Under the pieces are notes generated by a model, which ran no database searches, was not told the origin of the DNA, and saw only the letters and a program-made list of their open reading frames with translations. From the NCBI RefSeq assembly GCF_032878875.1, contig NZ_CP118157.1, positions 3,286,001 to 3,350,000 of the forward strand: a stretch of DNA of 64,000 nucleotides. The letters run 5' to 3'. The stretch comes from Microbacterium sp. AB (GTDB taxonomy: Bacteria; Actinomycetota; Actinomycetes; Actinomycetales; Microbacteriaceae). This document shows, piece after piece, positions 1 through 7,512 of the stretch (positions are counted from its first letter, which is position 1; the number at the start of each line of letters is the position of its first letter). Made by a program: the position numbers and the translations under genes.

Positions 1-1547
1 TGCTCTCCGCCTGTTCCGGCGGCGACGCAGGCACCGACCAGGCGACGTCCGCGGAACCGCAGTCGGGCGGCGAGCTCACCGTCGGCATCACCGACTGGTG
101 CGGCGCCTACGACAAGCAGCAGACGTCCGGATGCACCTACTCGAACATCCAGATCACCGACAACCTCGTCGACCAGGACCCCGCGACGGGCGAGATCGTC
201 CCGTGGCTCGCGACGGACTGGACGATCAGCGACGACGGCCTGCGCTACGAGTTCGCCCTCCGCGACGACGTCACCTTCTCGAACGGAGAGGCTTTCGACG
301 CGGAGACGGTCAAGCTCAACCTCGACGCGATCATCGAGCTCGGGAAGCAGGGGAACGCCTTCCAGTCCTCCGCCTACCTCGAGGGGTACACCGGCGCGGA
401 GGTCGTCGACGAGCACACCGTCGCGGTGACGTTCGACGCCCCGAAGGCGGGCTTCCTGCAGGCGCTCTCCGAGGCGCCGCTCGGCATCGTCGCCCCGGAG
501 ACCACGAAGCTCACCGCCGAGGAGCGCTTCGAGGGCGTGATCGGGTCCGGCCCCTTCGTGCTCGACGAGATCGTGCAGGACGAGAAGGTCGTGCTCACCA
601 AGCGCGAGGACTACGCGTGGGGATCGACCGTGCGCGGGAACGAGGGCGCGGCGTACCTCGACGAGATCACGTTCCTCGTGATCCCGGAGGCCGCGACCCG
701 CATCGGCTCCCTCACGAGCGGGCAGGTCGATGCCATCACCTACCCGACGACGAACGACATCGCCGAGGTCGAGGGCTCCGCCACCGTCTACTCGGCCGCC
801 TCGTCGGGCGTCGTCTACACGCTCTACCCGAACGACGCGCATCCGCTGCTGAGCCAGCCGGCCGTGCGCCAGGCCATCCAGAAGGCCATCGACCGGGAGG
901 AGATCGACGACGTCATCCTCGACGACACGAAGGACGCCGCGACGAGCATCGTCTCGTCGGTCTTCCCCGGCTACGTCGACCTGAGCGACGAGCTCGCCTA
1001 CGACGAGGACGCCGTGGCCGGCATCCTGACCGGCGACGGATGGGAGCTGGGCGACGACGGCGTGTACGCGAAGGACGGCGAGCGGCTGAGCGTCGACCTG
1101 CAGTACACCACGTCGGAGAACCAGGCGCTGTTCGAGCTCATCCAGCAGCAGCTGGCCGCCAACGGCATCGAGCTCGAGCTGCGGCAGCTCACCGAGGCCG
1201 AGGAGACGGCGAACCGCGAGTCCGGGGACTGGGGCCTCTCCTTCGGGAACCTCACGCGCCCCGATCCCGACGTGTTCCTGTCGTCGTTCACCTCGGAGTA
1301 CGCCACGCGCGTGACCGTCGACCCCGACCCGGAGCTGCACGACGCGATCTTCGCGCAGTCCACGGAGCTCGACGCCGACAGGCGCCAGGAGCTGAACGGG
1401 CTCATCCAGCGCACGATCGTGGAGGAGGGGATCGGCTTCCCCATCCACGAGGCCACGTCGGTCGTCGCGACGAAGCCCACGGTGCACGGCGTCGGCTTCA
1501 CGGCGCCGTGGTGGGCGATCTTCGGCGCCGCCTGGGTCGAGCAGTAG
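1..1547 (+). CDS. Family 5 (oligopeptide/nickel-type) ABC substrate-binding lipoprotein, 5' end missing
   Basis: This is a periplasmic-type solute receptor anchored to the membrane by lipid. The window opens inside the signal peptide: the first codons read LSAC, a lipobox whose cysteine (nt 12-14) would be the lipidated residue, so the mature protein of about 511 residues is complete. The chain has the family 5 pattern: LVDQDPATGEIVPWLATDW early, then LRDDVTFSNGEAFDAE, and a C-terminal lobe ending WWAIFGAAWVEQ. This family mostly binds peptides, but members next to NtaA/SfnB-type monooxygenases, as here 4.7 kb away, often bind other small organics. Its permeases and ATPases are not in the window and may lie to the left. 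The gene converges on the sugar permease that ends at 1570. Family is clear; substrate is unknown. Confidence 0.9.
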   Translation, partial: LSACSGGDAGTDQATSAEPQSGGELTVGITDWCGAYDKQQTSGCTYSNIQITDNLVDQDPATGEIVPWLATDWTISDDGLRYEFALRDDVTFSNGEAFDAETVKLNLDAIIELGKQGNAFQSSAYLEGYTGAEVVDEHTVAVTFDAPKAGFLQALSEAPLGIVAPETTKLTAEERFEGVIGSGPFVLDEIVQDEKVVLTKREDYAWGSTVRGNEGAAYLDEITFLVIPEAATRIGSLTSGQVDAITYPTTNDIAEVEGSATVYSAASSGVVYTLYPNDAHPLLSQPAVRQAIQKAIDREEIDDVILDDTKDAATSIVSSVFPGYVDLSDELAYDEDAVAGILTGDGWELGDDGVYAKDGERLSVDLQYTTSENQALFELIQQQLAANGIELELRQLTEAEETANRESGDWGLSFGNLTRPDPDVFLSSFTSEYATRVTVDPDPELHDAIFAQSTELDADRRQELNGLIQRTIVEEGIGFPIHEATSVVATKPTVHGVGFTAPWWAIFGAAWVEQ

Positions 1548-1569
1548 GCGTCCCGCGGGAGCCGGCGCC

Positions 1570-2418
1570 TCACTTCCCCGAGCCGACGGCGATGCCCGCC
1601 TTCACGTACCGCTGGGCGACGATGAGGAGCACGAAGGCCGGAAGGCTCGTGATGATCGACGTCGCCATCACCGTCGACCATCGCGCGTCCTGCCCCGACG
1701 TCGTCGCGGCCTCGATCGTCCGGTAGATGTACATGATGACGGGCTCCGACGCCGCCTGCGTCGTGAGCGTCAGCCCGAACAGCAGATCGCTCCAGCTGAA
1801 CAGGAACGCGAAGATCGCCGCCGTGATGACGGCGTTCCGCGACAGCGGCACGACGATGCGCACGAGCGTCCCGACGGCGCCGAGGCCGTCGAGCGTCGCC
1901 GCCTCGACGACGTCGTGGTCGAGGTGCAGCATGAACGAGCGGATGAGGATCACGGCGAACGGGACGGCGTTGGTCGCGTTGGCGAGGATGAGCCCGAGGA
2001 GGCTGTTGAGCAGTCCCCACCGGTTGAACATCGCGTAGAACGCGTTGGCGAGCACGATGCCCGGGATCATCTGGGCGACGAGGACGAGCACGAGCGCGAC
2101 GCCGACGGCGCGGGAGCGGAGGCGGCTGAGCGCGTAGGCGGCCGGTACGGCGATCACGAGGGTCACGAGCGCGGTGCCCACCGCCACGATGAGGCTCGTG
2201 CGCAGCGAGGTCCCCGCCCCTTCGAGCGCCCGCGCGTACCCGGCGGGGTCGAGCGACTCCGGGACCCAGCGGACGCTCGCGGAGTTCGCCGACGGCTGGA
2301 ACGACGCGCTGAGCATCCAGTACACGGGGAACAGGTAGACCACGAGCAGCGCGGCCGCGATGAGCGTCCACGGCAGCCGGCGCACGGCCGCGCGTGCGGG
2401 GGAGCGGGTGGCGCTCAT
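1570..2418 (-). CDS. Carbohydrate ABC transporter permease, MalG type
   Basis: Inner-membrane subunit of a sugar importer (282 residues). It shows about six hydrophobic segments, starting with LIAAALLVVYLFPVYWMLSA near residue 20, and the cytoplasmic EAA loop (EAATLDGLGAVGTLVRIVVP) that contacts the ATPase. The ATG at 2418 was chosen because it forms an ATGA overlap with the stop of the upstream permease and gives the usual MalG length; a longer open frame upstream overlaps that permease and is not needed. It is last in a three-gene unit after the binding protein and MalF-type permease. No ATPase gene is adjacent, so a shared MsiK-like ATPase encoded elsewhere is likely (inference). Confidence 0.93.
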   Translation of the reverse strand: MSATRSPARAAVRRLPWTLIAAALLVVYLFPVYWMLSASFQPSANSASVRWVPESLDPAGYARALEGAGTSLRTSLIVAVGTALVTLVIAVPAAYALSRLRSRAVGVALVLVLVAQMIPGIVLANAFYAMFNRWGLLNSLLGLILANATNAVPFAVILIRSFMLHLDHDVVEAATLDGLGAVGTLVRIVVPLSRNAVITAAIFAFLFSWSDLLFGLTLTTQAASEPVIMYIYRTIEAATTSGQDARWSTVMATSIITSLPAFVLLIVAQRYVKAGIAVGSGK

Positions 2419-3398
2419 CCGAACTGCTCCTTCTCCCGGCGCCCCGTGAGCCACGCGTACAGCAGCGCGATGACGACCGTGACGCCGAGGAGCAGCATCC
2501 CGTACGCCGCGCCCTCCCCGAAGCGGAACAGCTGGAAGGCCGACTGGTACGCGAGCAGGCCGAGCGTGACGGTCCCGTCGGCGGGGCCGCCGCCCGTGAG
2601 CACGAGGACGAGGTCGACGATCTTCAGCGTGTGGACGATCCCGAGGATCACGAGGACCGAGACGACCGGCCAGATGCCCGGGACGACGATGTGGACGAGC
2701 CGCTTGAACGCACCGGCGCCGTCGAGCTGGGCCGCCTCGATCTGCTCGCGCGGCACCTGCTTGAGCGCCGCGCCGAGGATCGTCGCCCAGAACGGCAGCC
2801 CGCCCCACACCGAGACGACCACGACCGCGCCGAGGGCCGTGCCGGAGCTCGCGAGCCATGCCGAGCCGTTCACGCCGACGAGGGCGAGGACCTGGTTGAC
2901 CGCCCCGTCCCCCTGCAGCAGCCACCGCCAGGTCAGGGCGACCACGACCGTCGGGATGAGCCAGGGGATGAGGAGGAGCGTCGGCATCCAGCGGCTGCCG
3001 GGGAAACGGCGGTCGAACAGGAGCGCGATGGCGAGTCCGAGCACGAGCTGCAGGCTCACCGACCCCACCGTGATGACGAGGGTGTTGCGGATGGCGGTGC
3101 CGACGCGGCCTCCCGCGAGCACCTCGGCGAAGTTGGCGGTGCCGACGAACGGCGCCTCTCCCGTGATGAAGGTGCGCGTGCCGTAGTCCGTCGTGCTCAT
3201 GTGCGCGCCGAACACGAGCGGGTACACGAGGAACACCGCGAAGAACGCCGCGGCGGGCAGGACGAGGAGCCACAGCTCCCGCCGTCCTCGCGCCGCGAGG
3301 CGCAGCCGCCGGCCACGTCCGCCGTCCGGCCCGTCCGTCCGCGAAGACGGGGCCGGGCGCGCATGGCGCCCGGCCCCCTGTCGCACGGCGACGCTCAC
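2415..3398 (-). CDS. Carbohydrate ABC transporter permease, MalF type
   Basis: First permease of the sugar importer (327 residues). A charged N-terminus of about 35 residues precedes LWLLVLPAAAFFAVFLVYPLVFG, and further hydrophobic segments follow. The EAA loop reads EAAQLDGAGAFKRLVHIVVP. The gene overlaps the MalG-type permease by 4 nt (ATGA) and follows the binding-protein gene after 19 nt, so the three are surely co-transcribed. The GTG/ATG region at 3398 gives a normal length. The substrate is not readable from the permease; the neighbouring nucleoside hydrolase makes a nucleoside, ribose or related sugar possible. Confidence 0.92.
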   Translation of the reverse strand: MSVAVRQGAGRHARPAPSSRTDGPDGGRGRRLRLAARGRRELWLLVLPAAAFFAVFLVYPLVFGAHMSTTDYGTRTFITGEAPFVGTANFAEVLAGGRVGTAIRNTLVITVGSVSLQLVLGLAIALLFDRRFPGSRWMPTLLLIPWLIPTVVVALTWRWLLQGDGAVNQVLALVGVNGSAWLASSGTALGAVVVVSVWGGLPFWATILGAALKQVPREQIEAAQLDGAGAFKRLVHIVVPGIWPVVSVLVILGIVHTLKIVDLVLVLTGGGPADGTVTLGLLAYQSAFQLFRFGEGAAYGMLLLGVTVVIALLYAWLTGRREKEQFG

Positions 3399-3417
3399 GC
3401 GGACGTCCGCGTCGGCA

Positions 3418-4683
3418 TCAGTGCGCCGCGTCCGCGCGGGCGAGGGCGTCCTCGGCGCTCTCGCCGTCGACCACGGCGTACTGCAGGGCCGACCCGTAGA
3501 CGAGCGAGAGGCGATCCCACTCCGCCCCGAGCTCTCCGGCGTAGTTGTACGCGTTCTCGATCGGGTCGACGAAGGCCGCCGCGGCGGGGGTCGCCTCGAC
3601 GAACGCCTCCTGCGCGCTCGTGAGCGCGGGGATGTACCCGCCGTCGGCGAGCTCGAGCTGGTTCTCCTCCGACACGCGGCACTCGATGAGGGCGGCCGCC
3701 GCCTGCTGCTGCTCGGCGTCGGCGCTCACGGGCAGCGACCAGTTGTAGCCGAGGATGCCGACGCTCGACTCCTGCGACCCGTCGAGGGTCGGGTACGGGG
3801 CGACGCCGTAGTCGGCGATCTCGGGGGCTTCCGCCACGACGTCCCACGGGCCGCTCGCCGTGATGACGGCCTTGCCGCTGCGGTACTGGTCGGGCGCGTC
3901 CCAGCCCCAGCTGACGAACTCGCTCGAGAGGCCGCCGGTCTCGACGAGCTGCTGGTAGAGGTCGACGGCCGCGACGGCGCCCTCGCTCGTCGGGTCGGCG
4001 GGGTCGCCCCCGGCGCTCAGCAGGAACGGGAGCCAGAACAGGGGCGCCGCGCCGTCGCTCGTGGCGCCGGGCAGGGCGATGCCGTAGCGGCCGTCCTCGC
4101 TCAGCCGGGAGGCCACGGAGACGAGCTCGTCGAACGTCGTCGGGAACTCCTCGACGCCCGCGTCGGCGAACGCCGCCCTGTCGTAGAAGAGGGCGTAGGT
4201 CTCGACCTGCGTGGGCAGCCCGTACTGCACTCCCTCGTACTGGCCGAGGGAGGCGACGGAGTCGCTGATGCCCTCGGTGGTGAGTCCGACGTCGCCGATG
4301 TCGGTCAGGATGCCCTCGGCGCCGAAGCGGGGGACGTCGGTCGAGTCGAGCAGCAGCACGTCGGGCAGGGTGTTCGACGAGGCCGCCTGCAGGATCTTCG
4401 TCGCGTAGTCCTCGGACAGCGTCTCGAGGTTCACCGTGAGGCCGAGGTCGTCGGCGCAGGCCTGGATCTGCTCGGCGTTCACAGAGGCGAAGGGCTCGTA
4501 GTAGAGGCCGCTCCACACGGTCAGCTCGACGCCCTCGAAGGACTCCGCGGCGCCGTCCGCGGCGTCATCGGACCCGGACGGCGTCGACGCGCACCCGGCG
4601 AGGAGCAGCGCGAGGGAGGCCCCGGCCGCGGGGAGCGCACGCAGGGCACGGCGGCGCAGGGGGGAAGGGCTCGGGTGACCCAT
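3418..4683 (-). CDS. Carbohydrate ABC transporter substrate-binding lipoprotein (family 1)
   Basis: Extracellular sugar receptor of the importer (421 residues). A twin-arginine-like charged start (PLRRRALRAL) and a hydrophobic stretch end in the lipobox LLAGC near residue 31. The body has family 1 features: ELTVWSGLYYEPF, DVLLLDSTDVPRF, and FYDRAAFADAGVEEFPTTFDELV. The ATG at 4683 is preceded by GAAAGGA at a good distance, and an in-frame ATG further upstream (4779) would put about 32 charged residues before the signal peptide. It is the first gene of the SBP-permease-permease unit. Its promoter lies at about 4800, overlapping a 12-bp site shared with the flavin-enzyme island. Confidence 0.92.
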   Translation of the reverse strand: MGHPSPSPLRRRALRALPAAGASLALLLAGCASTPSGSDDAADGAAESFEGVELTVWSGLYYEPFASVNAEQIQACADDLGLTVNLETLSEDYATKILQAASSNTLPDVLLLDSTDVPRFGAEGILTDIGDVGLTTEGISDSVASLGQYEGVQYGLPTQVETYALFYDRAAFADAGVEEFPTTFDELVSVASRLSEDGRYGIALPGATSDGAAPLFWLPFLLSAGGDPADPTSEGAVAAVDLYQQLVETGGLSSEFVSWGWDAPDQYRSGKAVITASGPWDVVAEAPEIADYGVAPYPTLDGSQESSVGILGYNWSLPVSADAEQQQAAAALIECRVSEENQLELADGGYIPALTSAQEAFVEATPAAAAFVDPIENAYNYAGELGAEWDRLSLVYGSALQYAVVDGESAEDALARADAAH

Positions 4684-4799
4684 GGGATGGTCCTTTCGGC
4701 TGCGGGGAGACCGCCCGCGGCGCGATGGCCGGGACAGGCGGGGTTCCGAGCCTCGCATCCTCCGTCCGGCGAGCGCCATCGGCAGAGCCCGGAGCGGAA

Positions 4800-4812
4800 A
4801 TCATACGTAACA
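4800..4812 (-). promoter_or_regulatory. Putative promoter -10 and LacI-type operator of the sugar ABC operon
   Basis: On the minus strand TATGAT (4805 to 4800) is a strong -10 match, about 110 nt before the start of the binding-protein gene. No good -35 is visible 17 bp upstream. The plus-strand sequence TCATACGTAACA (4801-4812) overlaps this -10 and differs at one base from TCATACGTATCA on the minus strand at 9592-9581, in the divergent promoter of the flavin-enzyme island. The near-palindromic core ATACGTAT centred on CG resembles LacI-family operators. The link to the LacI gene at 10330 is an inference. Confidence 0.45.
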
Positions 4813-4922
4813 ATCGCGTGTCCGGGGGGCGTGCTGCGACACGCTTCCAGACGGGACCGCCTCCCGGAACACGCCCGACCGCCGGAGATCCCGCCAAGAC
4901 CGGACGGATTCCGCCGGAACGC

Positions 4923-5012
4923 TCCGGCGTTCGTGGCAACTCCGGCGTTCGTGGCAACTCCGGCGTTCGTGGCAACTCCGGCGTTCGTGGCAGCTCCGGC
5001 GTTCGGGGCAGC
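4923..5012. repeat. Five tandem 18-bp repeats
   Basis: The unit TCCGGCGTTCGTGGCAAC occurs perfectly three times (4923, 4941, 4959). It is followed by a copy with one change (AGC for AAC, 4977) and a more diverged copy (GGGGCAGC, 4995), then a partial unit. The array sits 80 bp before the nucleoside hydrolase start codon. The gradient of divergence suggests slippage expansion. It has no spacers and is not CRISPR. A regulatory role is possible but not shown. Confidence 0.85.
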
Positions 5013-5091
5013 TCCGGGCTCAGGGGCCGGATCGGCAGGATCGGCAGGAGACTCAGGCGGATGCCGAGGGCACGACGACGAGGAGAGACGG

Positions 5092-6099
5092 ATGAGCGGA
5101 TCGGCGGGATCGGACGACAGGCAGTGGGTCGTCGTCGACACCGACACGGGGCTGGACGACGCGCACTCGCTGCTCTATCTGCTCGCCCAGCCGGATGTCG
5201 ACGTCCTCGGGATCACGACGATCTACGGCAACTGCGAGGTGGAGGACTCGGCGCGGAACGTCGCGTACGTCCTGGACGTCGCCGAGCGCGGGGACATCCC
5301 GATCTACGGCGGCGCCGACCGGCCACTGGAGGGCGAGCCGTCGATCGCGTGGTTCGTCCACGGCCGCGACGGACTCGGCGACAGGGGCCTCACCGGGCCG
5401 CAGCCCGTGCTGCAGGACGAGTCGGCCGCCGACTTCCTCGTGCGCATCGCGAACGAGCACCCCGGCCGGGTCGACCTGCATCCGCTCGGCCCGCTGACGA
5501 ACATCGCCCTCGCCCTGGAGAAGGACCCCGACCTCCTCCGGAAGTTCCGGTCGGTCGTGATCATGGGCGGCGCAGGCCCCTACCCCGCGCCGGGAGAGGC
5601 GACGGTCACCGACGCGAACACCGCGAACGACCGGCTCGCGGCCGAGCGCGTGTTCCGCGCGCCCAACGACGGCAACGTCGTGATGGTGGGCGTCAACGTG
5701 ACCTCGCACGCCCTGCTCGAAGAGCACGTCACGACGCAGCTTCTCGCATCCGACCTGCCCTGGGCCCGCTTCGCGGGGACGACGCTCGACGCGTACAACG
5801 ACTTCTACCAGTACAAGTGGGGCAGGCGGATCTCGGCCGCGCACGACGGGCTCGCCTCCGTCGTGCTGCACCGCCCCGAGATCGTCACCGGCTGGATCGA
5901 GGGGCCCGTCGACTTCACCCCGCACGGCGGCTCGCTCGCGACGCGCATCGCCCTCACCCACGAGGGCTACCCTCTCGTCTTCGGCACGCCGGAGGGGCCG
6001 ACCGTGCGCGCGGTGACGTCGTTCGACCTCCGGGAGTTCCGGCGCCGCTTCGTGCACGCGCTGGCATACGGCACGACGCGGGGCGCTCTCGACGCGTAG
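5092..6099 (+). CDS. Nucleoside hydrolase (inosine-uridine family)
   Basis: Predicted to hydrolyse the N-glycosidic bond of ribonucleosides to give base and ribose in the cytoplasm (335 residues, typical length). The calcium-binding signature DTDTGLDDA is present with D16, D18, D22 and D23, followed by the expected ITTIYGNCEVEDSARNV segment. GPLTNIALAL and VVIMGGAGPYP are family motifs, and the late sequence HDGLASVVLHRPEIVTG holds the conserved His-Asp region. The ATG at 5092 follows GAGGAGAGACGG. The gene diverges from a sugar ABC importer, so it may process a nucleoside brought in by it (inference). Purine or pyrimidine preference cannot be told. Confidence 0.93.
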   Translation: MSGSAGSDDRQWVVVDTDTGLDDAHSLLYLLAQPDVDVLGITTIYGNCEVEDSARNVAYVLDVAERGDIPIYGGADRPLEGEPSIAWFVHGRDGLGDRGLTGPQPVLQDESAADFLVRIANEHPGRVDLHPLGPLTNIALALEKDPDLLRKFRSVVIMGGAGPYPAPGEATVTDANTANDRLAAERVFRAPNDGNVVMVGVNVTSHALLEEHVTTQLLASDLPWARFAGTTLDAYNDFYQYKWGRRISAAHDGLASVVLHRPEIVTGWIEGPVDFTPHGGSLATRIALTHEGYPLVFGTPEGPTVRAVTSFDLREFRRRFVHALAYGTTRGALDA

Positions 6100-6181
6100 C
6101 CGGCCCGACGCCGCGCTCGACGCCACGCTCGAGGCCCCGGCGCCGCGTCGACCGACGCACCGAGACCGCCGCGTCGAGATT

Positions 6182-6235
6182 CATATCGCGAAAGGTGCGC
6201 TTCCCGGGTGCCGCGAAGCGCACTTTCGCGATATG
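6182..6235. terminator. Long inverted repeat, probable bidirectional terminator
   Basis: Arms at 6182-6202 and 6216-6235 are complementary over about 20 bp with one bulged G, around a 13-nt GC-rich loop. It lies between the convergent nucleoside hydrolase and monooxygenase genes. There is no T tract, so it is an I-shaped or non-canonical terminator rather than a classic one. Similar long hairpins occur at 12462-12518 and 23884-23933. Confidence 0.65.
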
Positions 6236-6258
6236 AGCGCGGGCGCAACCGCCGCGCG

Positions 6259-7512
6259 CTACGGCCGCCGGAACCGGCCGAGCAGATCGGCGTCGTCGTA
6301 CCCGCGGCGGAAGAGACCTCTGCGTTGCAGCACGGGGACCACATGGTCGACGAGGTCCTCGAGCCCCGAGGGGAAGAGGTCGATCATGACGTTGAAGCCG
6401 TCGGCGGCGCCCGCGTCGAACCACTCCTGCATCGCGTCCGCGATGCGCTCGGGCGTCCCCGCGAGGAAGCGCTGACCGTAGCCGCCGAAGTCGCGCAGCA
6501 GGGCGCGCACGGTCGGACGCTCGTCGCGGATGCGGGCGAGGAGCACGCGACGATACCCCTCGGACCATCCGCCGCCCGCCTCCGCCTCGCGGACGAGCTC
6601 GTCCGGCAGCGGGCGCTCCAGGTCGACGTCCGACAGATCGAGGCCGAGCGCCTTCTCGAGCTCGCGCAGGCTGTACGTCGGAGGCGCCTGGTGCTCCCAG
6701 TGCTCGAACCTTTCCCCGGCCTCGCGCTCCGTGCTGCCGATGACGAGCGCCAGCCCGGGATAGACGCGGGGCTCGTCCGCCCCGCGCCCCGCCGCTGCGG
6801 CGTGCGCCTGGACGGCACGGCGATGGGCGGCGGACGCCGCGGGGTCGTGCGCGATCGAGTAGACGGCGTCCGCGACGCGGCCGGCGAGCCGCTCGCCCGC
6901 CGCGGATCCTCCCGCCTGCACGACGGCGGGGCGGCCGGGCACGACGGGATCGATCCCGAGTGACGCGTCGAACGACAGCCGGGCGCCGCGGTGACGCACC
7001 TCCTCGCGCGTGCCGGCGGCGTCCCAGAGCGCACGCACCGCCTGCACGAACTCCTCGGCCCTGTCGTAGCGCTCCGCCCGCTCGGGGAGTTCCTCGATCC
7101 CGAAGTTGCGCATCGCCTCGACGTCCCAGGTCGTCACGGCGTTCCACGCGAAGCGCCCGCCCGTGGCGACATGCAGCGAGAACAGCCGGCGCGCGAGCTC
7201 GACGGGCTCGTTGAGGGTCGTGGAGGCCGTCGCGACGAAGCCGACGCGCTCGGTCGCCGCGGCCATCGCCGGGACGAGCACGAGCGGATCGAGGTATTGC
7301 ACGGGCCGGCTGCGCGGATCGGTGATCGCCGGACGGTCGGCGAGGAAGATCGCGTCGACCAGCCCCCGCTCGGCGAGGCGCGCGACCCGCTGCCAGTGAC
7401 CGAGGTCGACGATCGCCTCGGGCACGATGTCGGGCGAGCGCCACGCCGCGGGGCGCTGGCCCACGCCGAGGACGTTGACGTTGATCGTGAGGCGCCGCGC
7501 ATCCGGGCTCAT
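6259..7512 (-). CDS. Flavin-dependent monooxygenase, NtaA/SnaA/DszA family (LLM class)
   Basis: Predicted FMNH2-dependent oxygenase with a luciferase-like TIM barrel (417 residues), acting on a small organic, often sulfur- or nitrogen-containing, molecule. Family marks: GHWQRVARLAERGLVDAIFLAD, then MAAATERVGFVATASTTLNEPVELARRLFSLHVATGGRFAWN, TTWDVEAMRNFG, and YDRAEEFVQAVRALW. The ATG at 7512 overlaps the stop of the upstream fusion gene (ATGA). These enzymes need reduced flavin from a separate reductase, and none is visible nearby. With the fused DszC-like gene upstream it forms a two-gene operon. The substrate is not known. Confidence 0.88.
   Translation of the reverse strand: MSPDARRLTINVNVLGVGQRPAAWRSPDIVPEAIVDLGHWQRVARLAERGLVDAIFLADRPAITDPRSRPVQYLDPLVLVPAMAAATERVGFVATASTTLNEPVELARRLFSLHVATGGRFAWNAVTTWDVEAMRNFGIEELPERAERYDRAEEFVQAVRALWDAAGTREEVRHRGARLSFDASLGIDPVVPGRPAVVQAGGSAAGERLAGRVADAVYSIAHDPAASAAHRRAVQAHAAAAGRGADEPRVYPGLALVIGSTEREAGERFEHWEHQAPPTYSLRELEKALGLDLSDVDLERPLPDELVREAEAGGGWSEGYRRVLLARIRDERPTVRALLRDFGGYGQRFLAGTPERIADAMQEWFDAGAADGFNVMIDLFPSGLEDLVDHVVPVLQRRGLFRRGYDDADLLGRFRRP

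Larger units (their letters stand above)
4684..5091. other. Divergent intergenic region, 408 bp
   Basis: This gap separates the sugar-binding lipoprotein gene (minus strand) from the nucleoside hydrolase gene (plus strand). It holds the likely promoter and operator of the lipoprotein gene near 4800, then about 110 bp without recognised features, then five tandem 18-bp repeats at 4923-5012. Sequence from 5013 to 5091 carries the hydrolase ribosome-binding site (GAGGAGAGACGG before the ATG). I see no convincing small gene here; the repeats are open in several frames only because their period is a multiple of three. Confidence 0.6.

Noticed and set aside
4923-5012. CRISPR-like array
   Set aside because: Units are directly adjacent, 18 bp long, with no spacers, and no cas genes are near. 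It is a simple tandem repeat.
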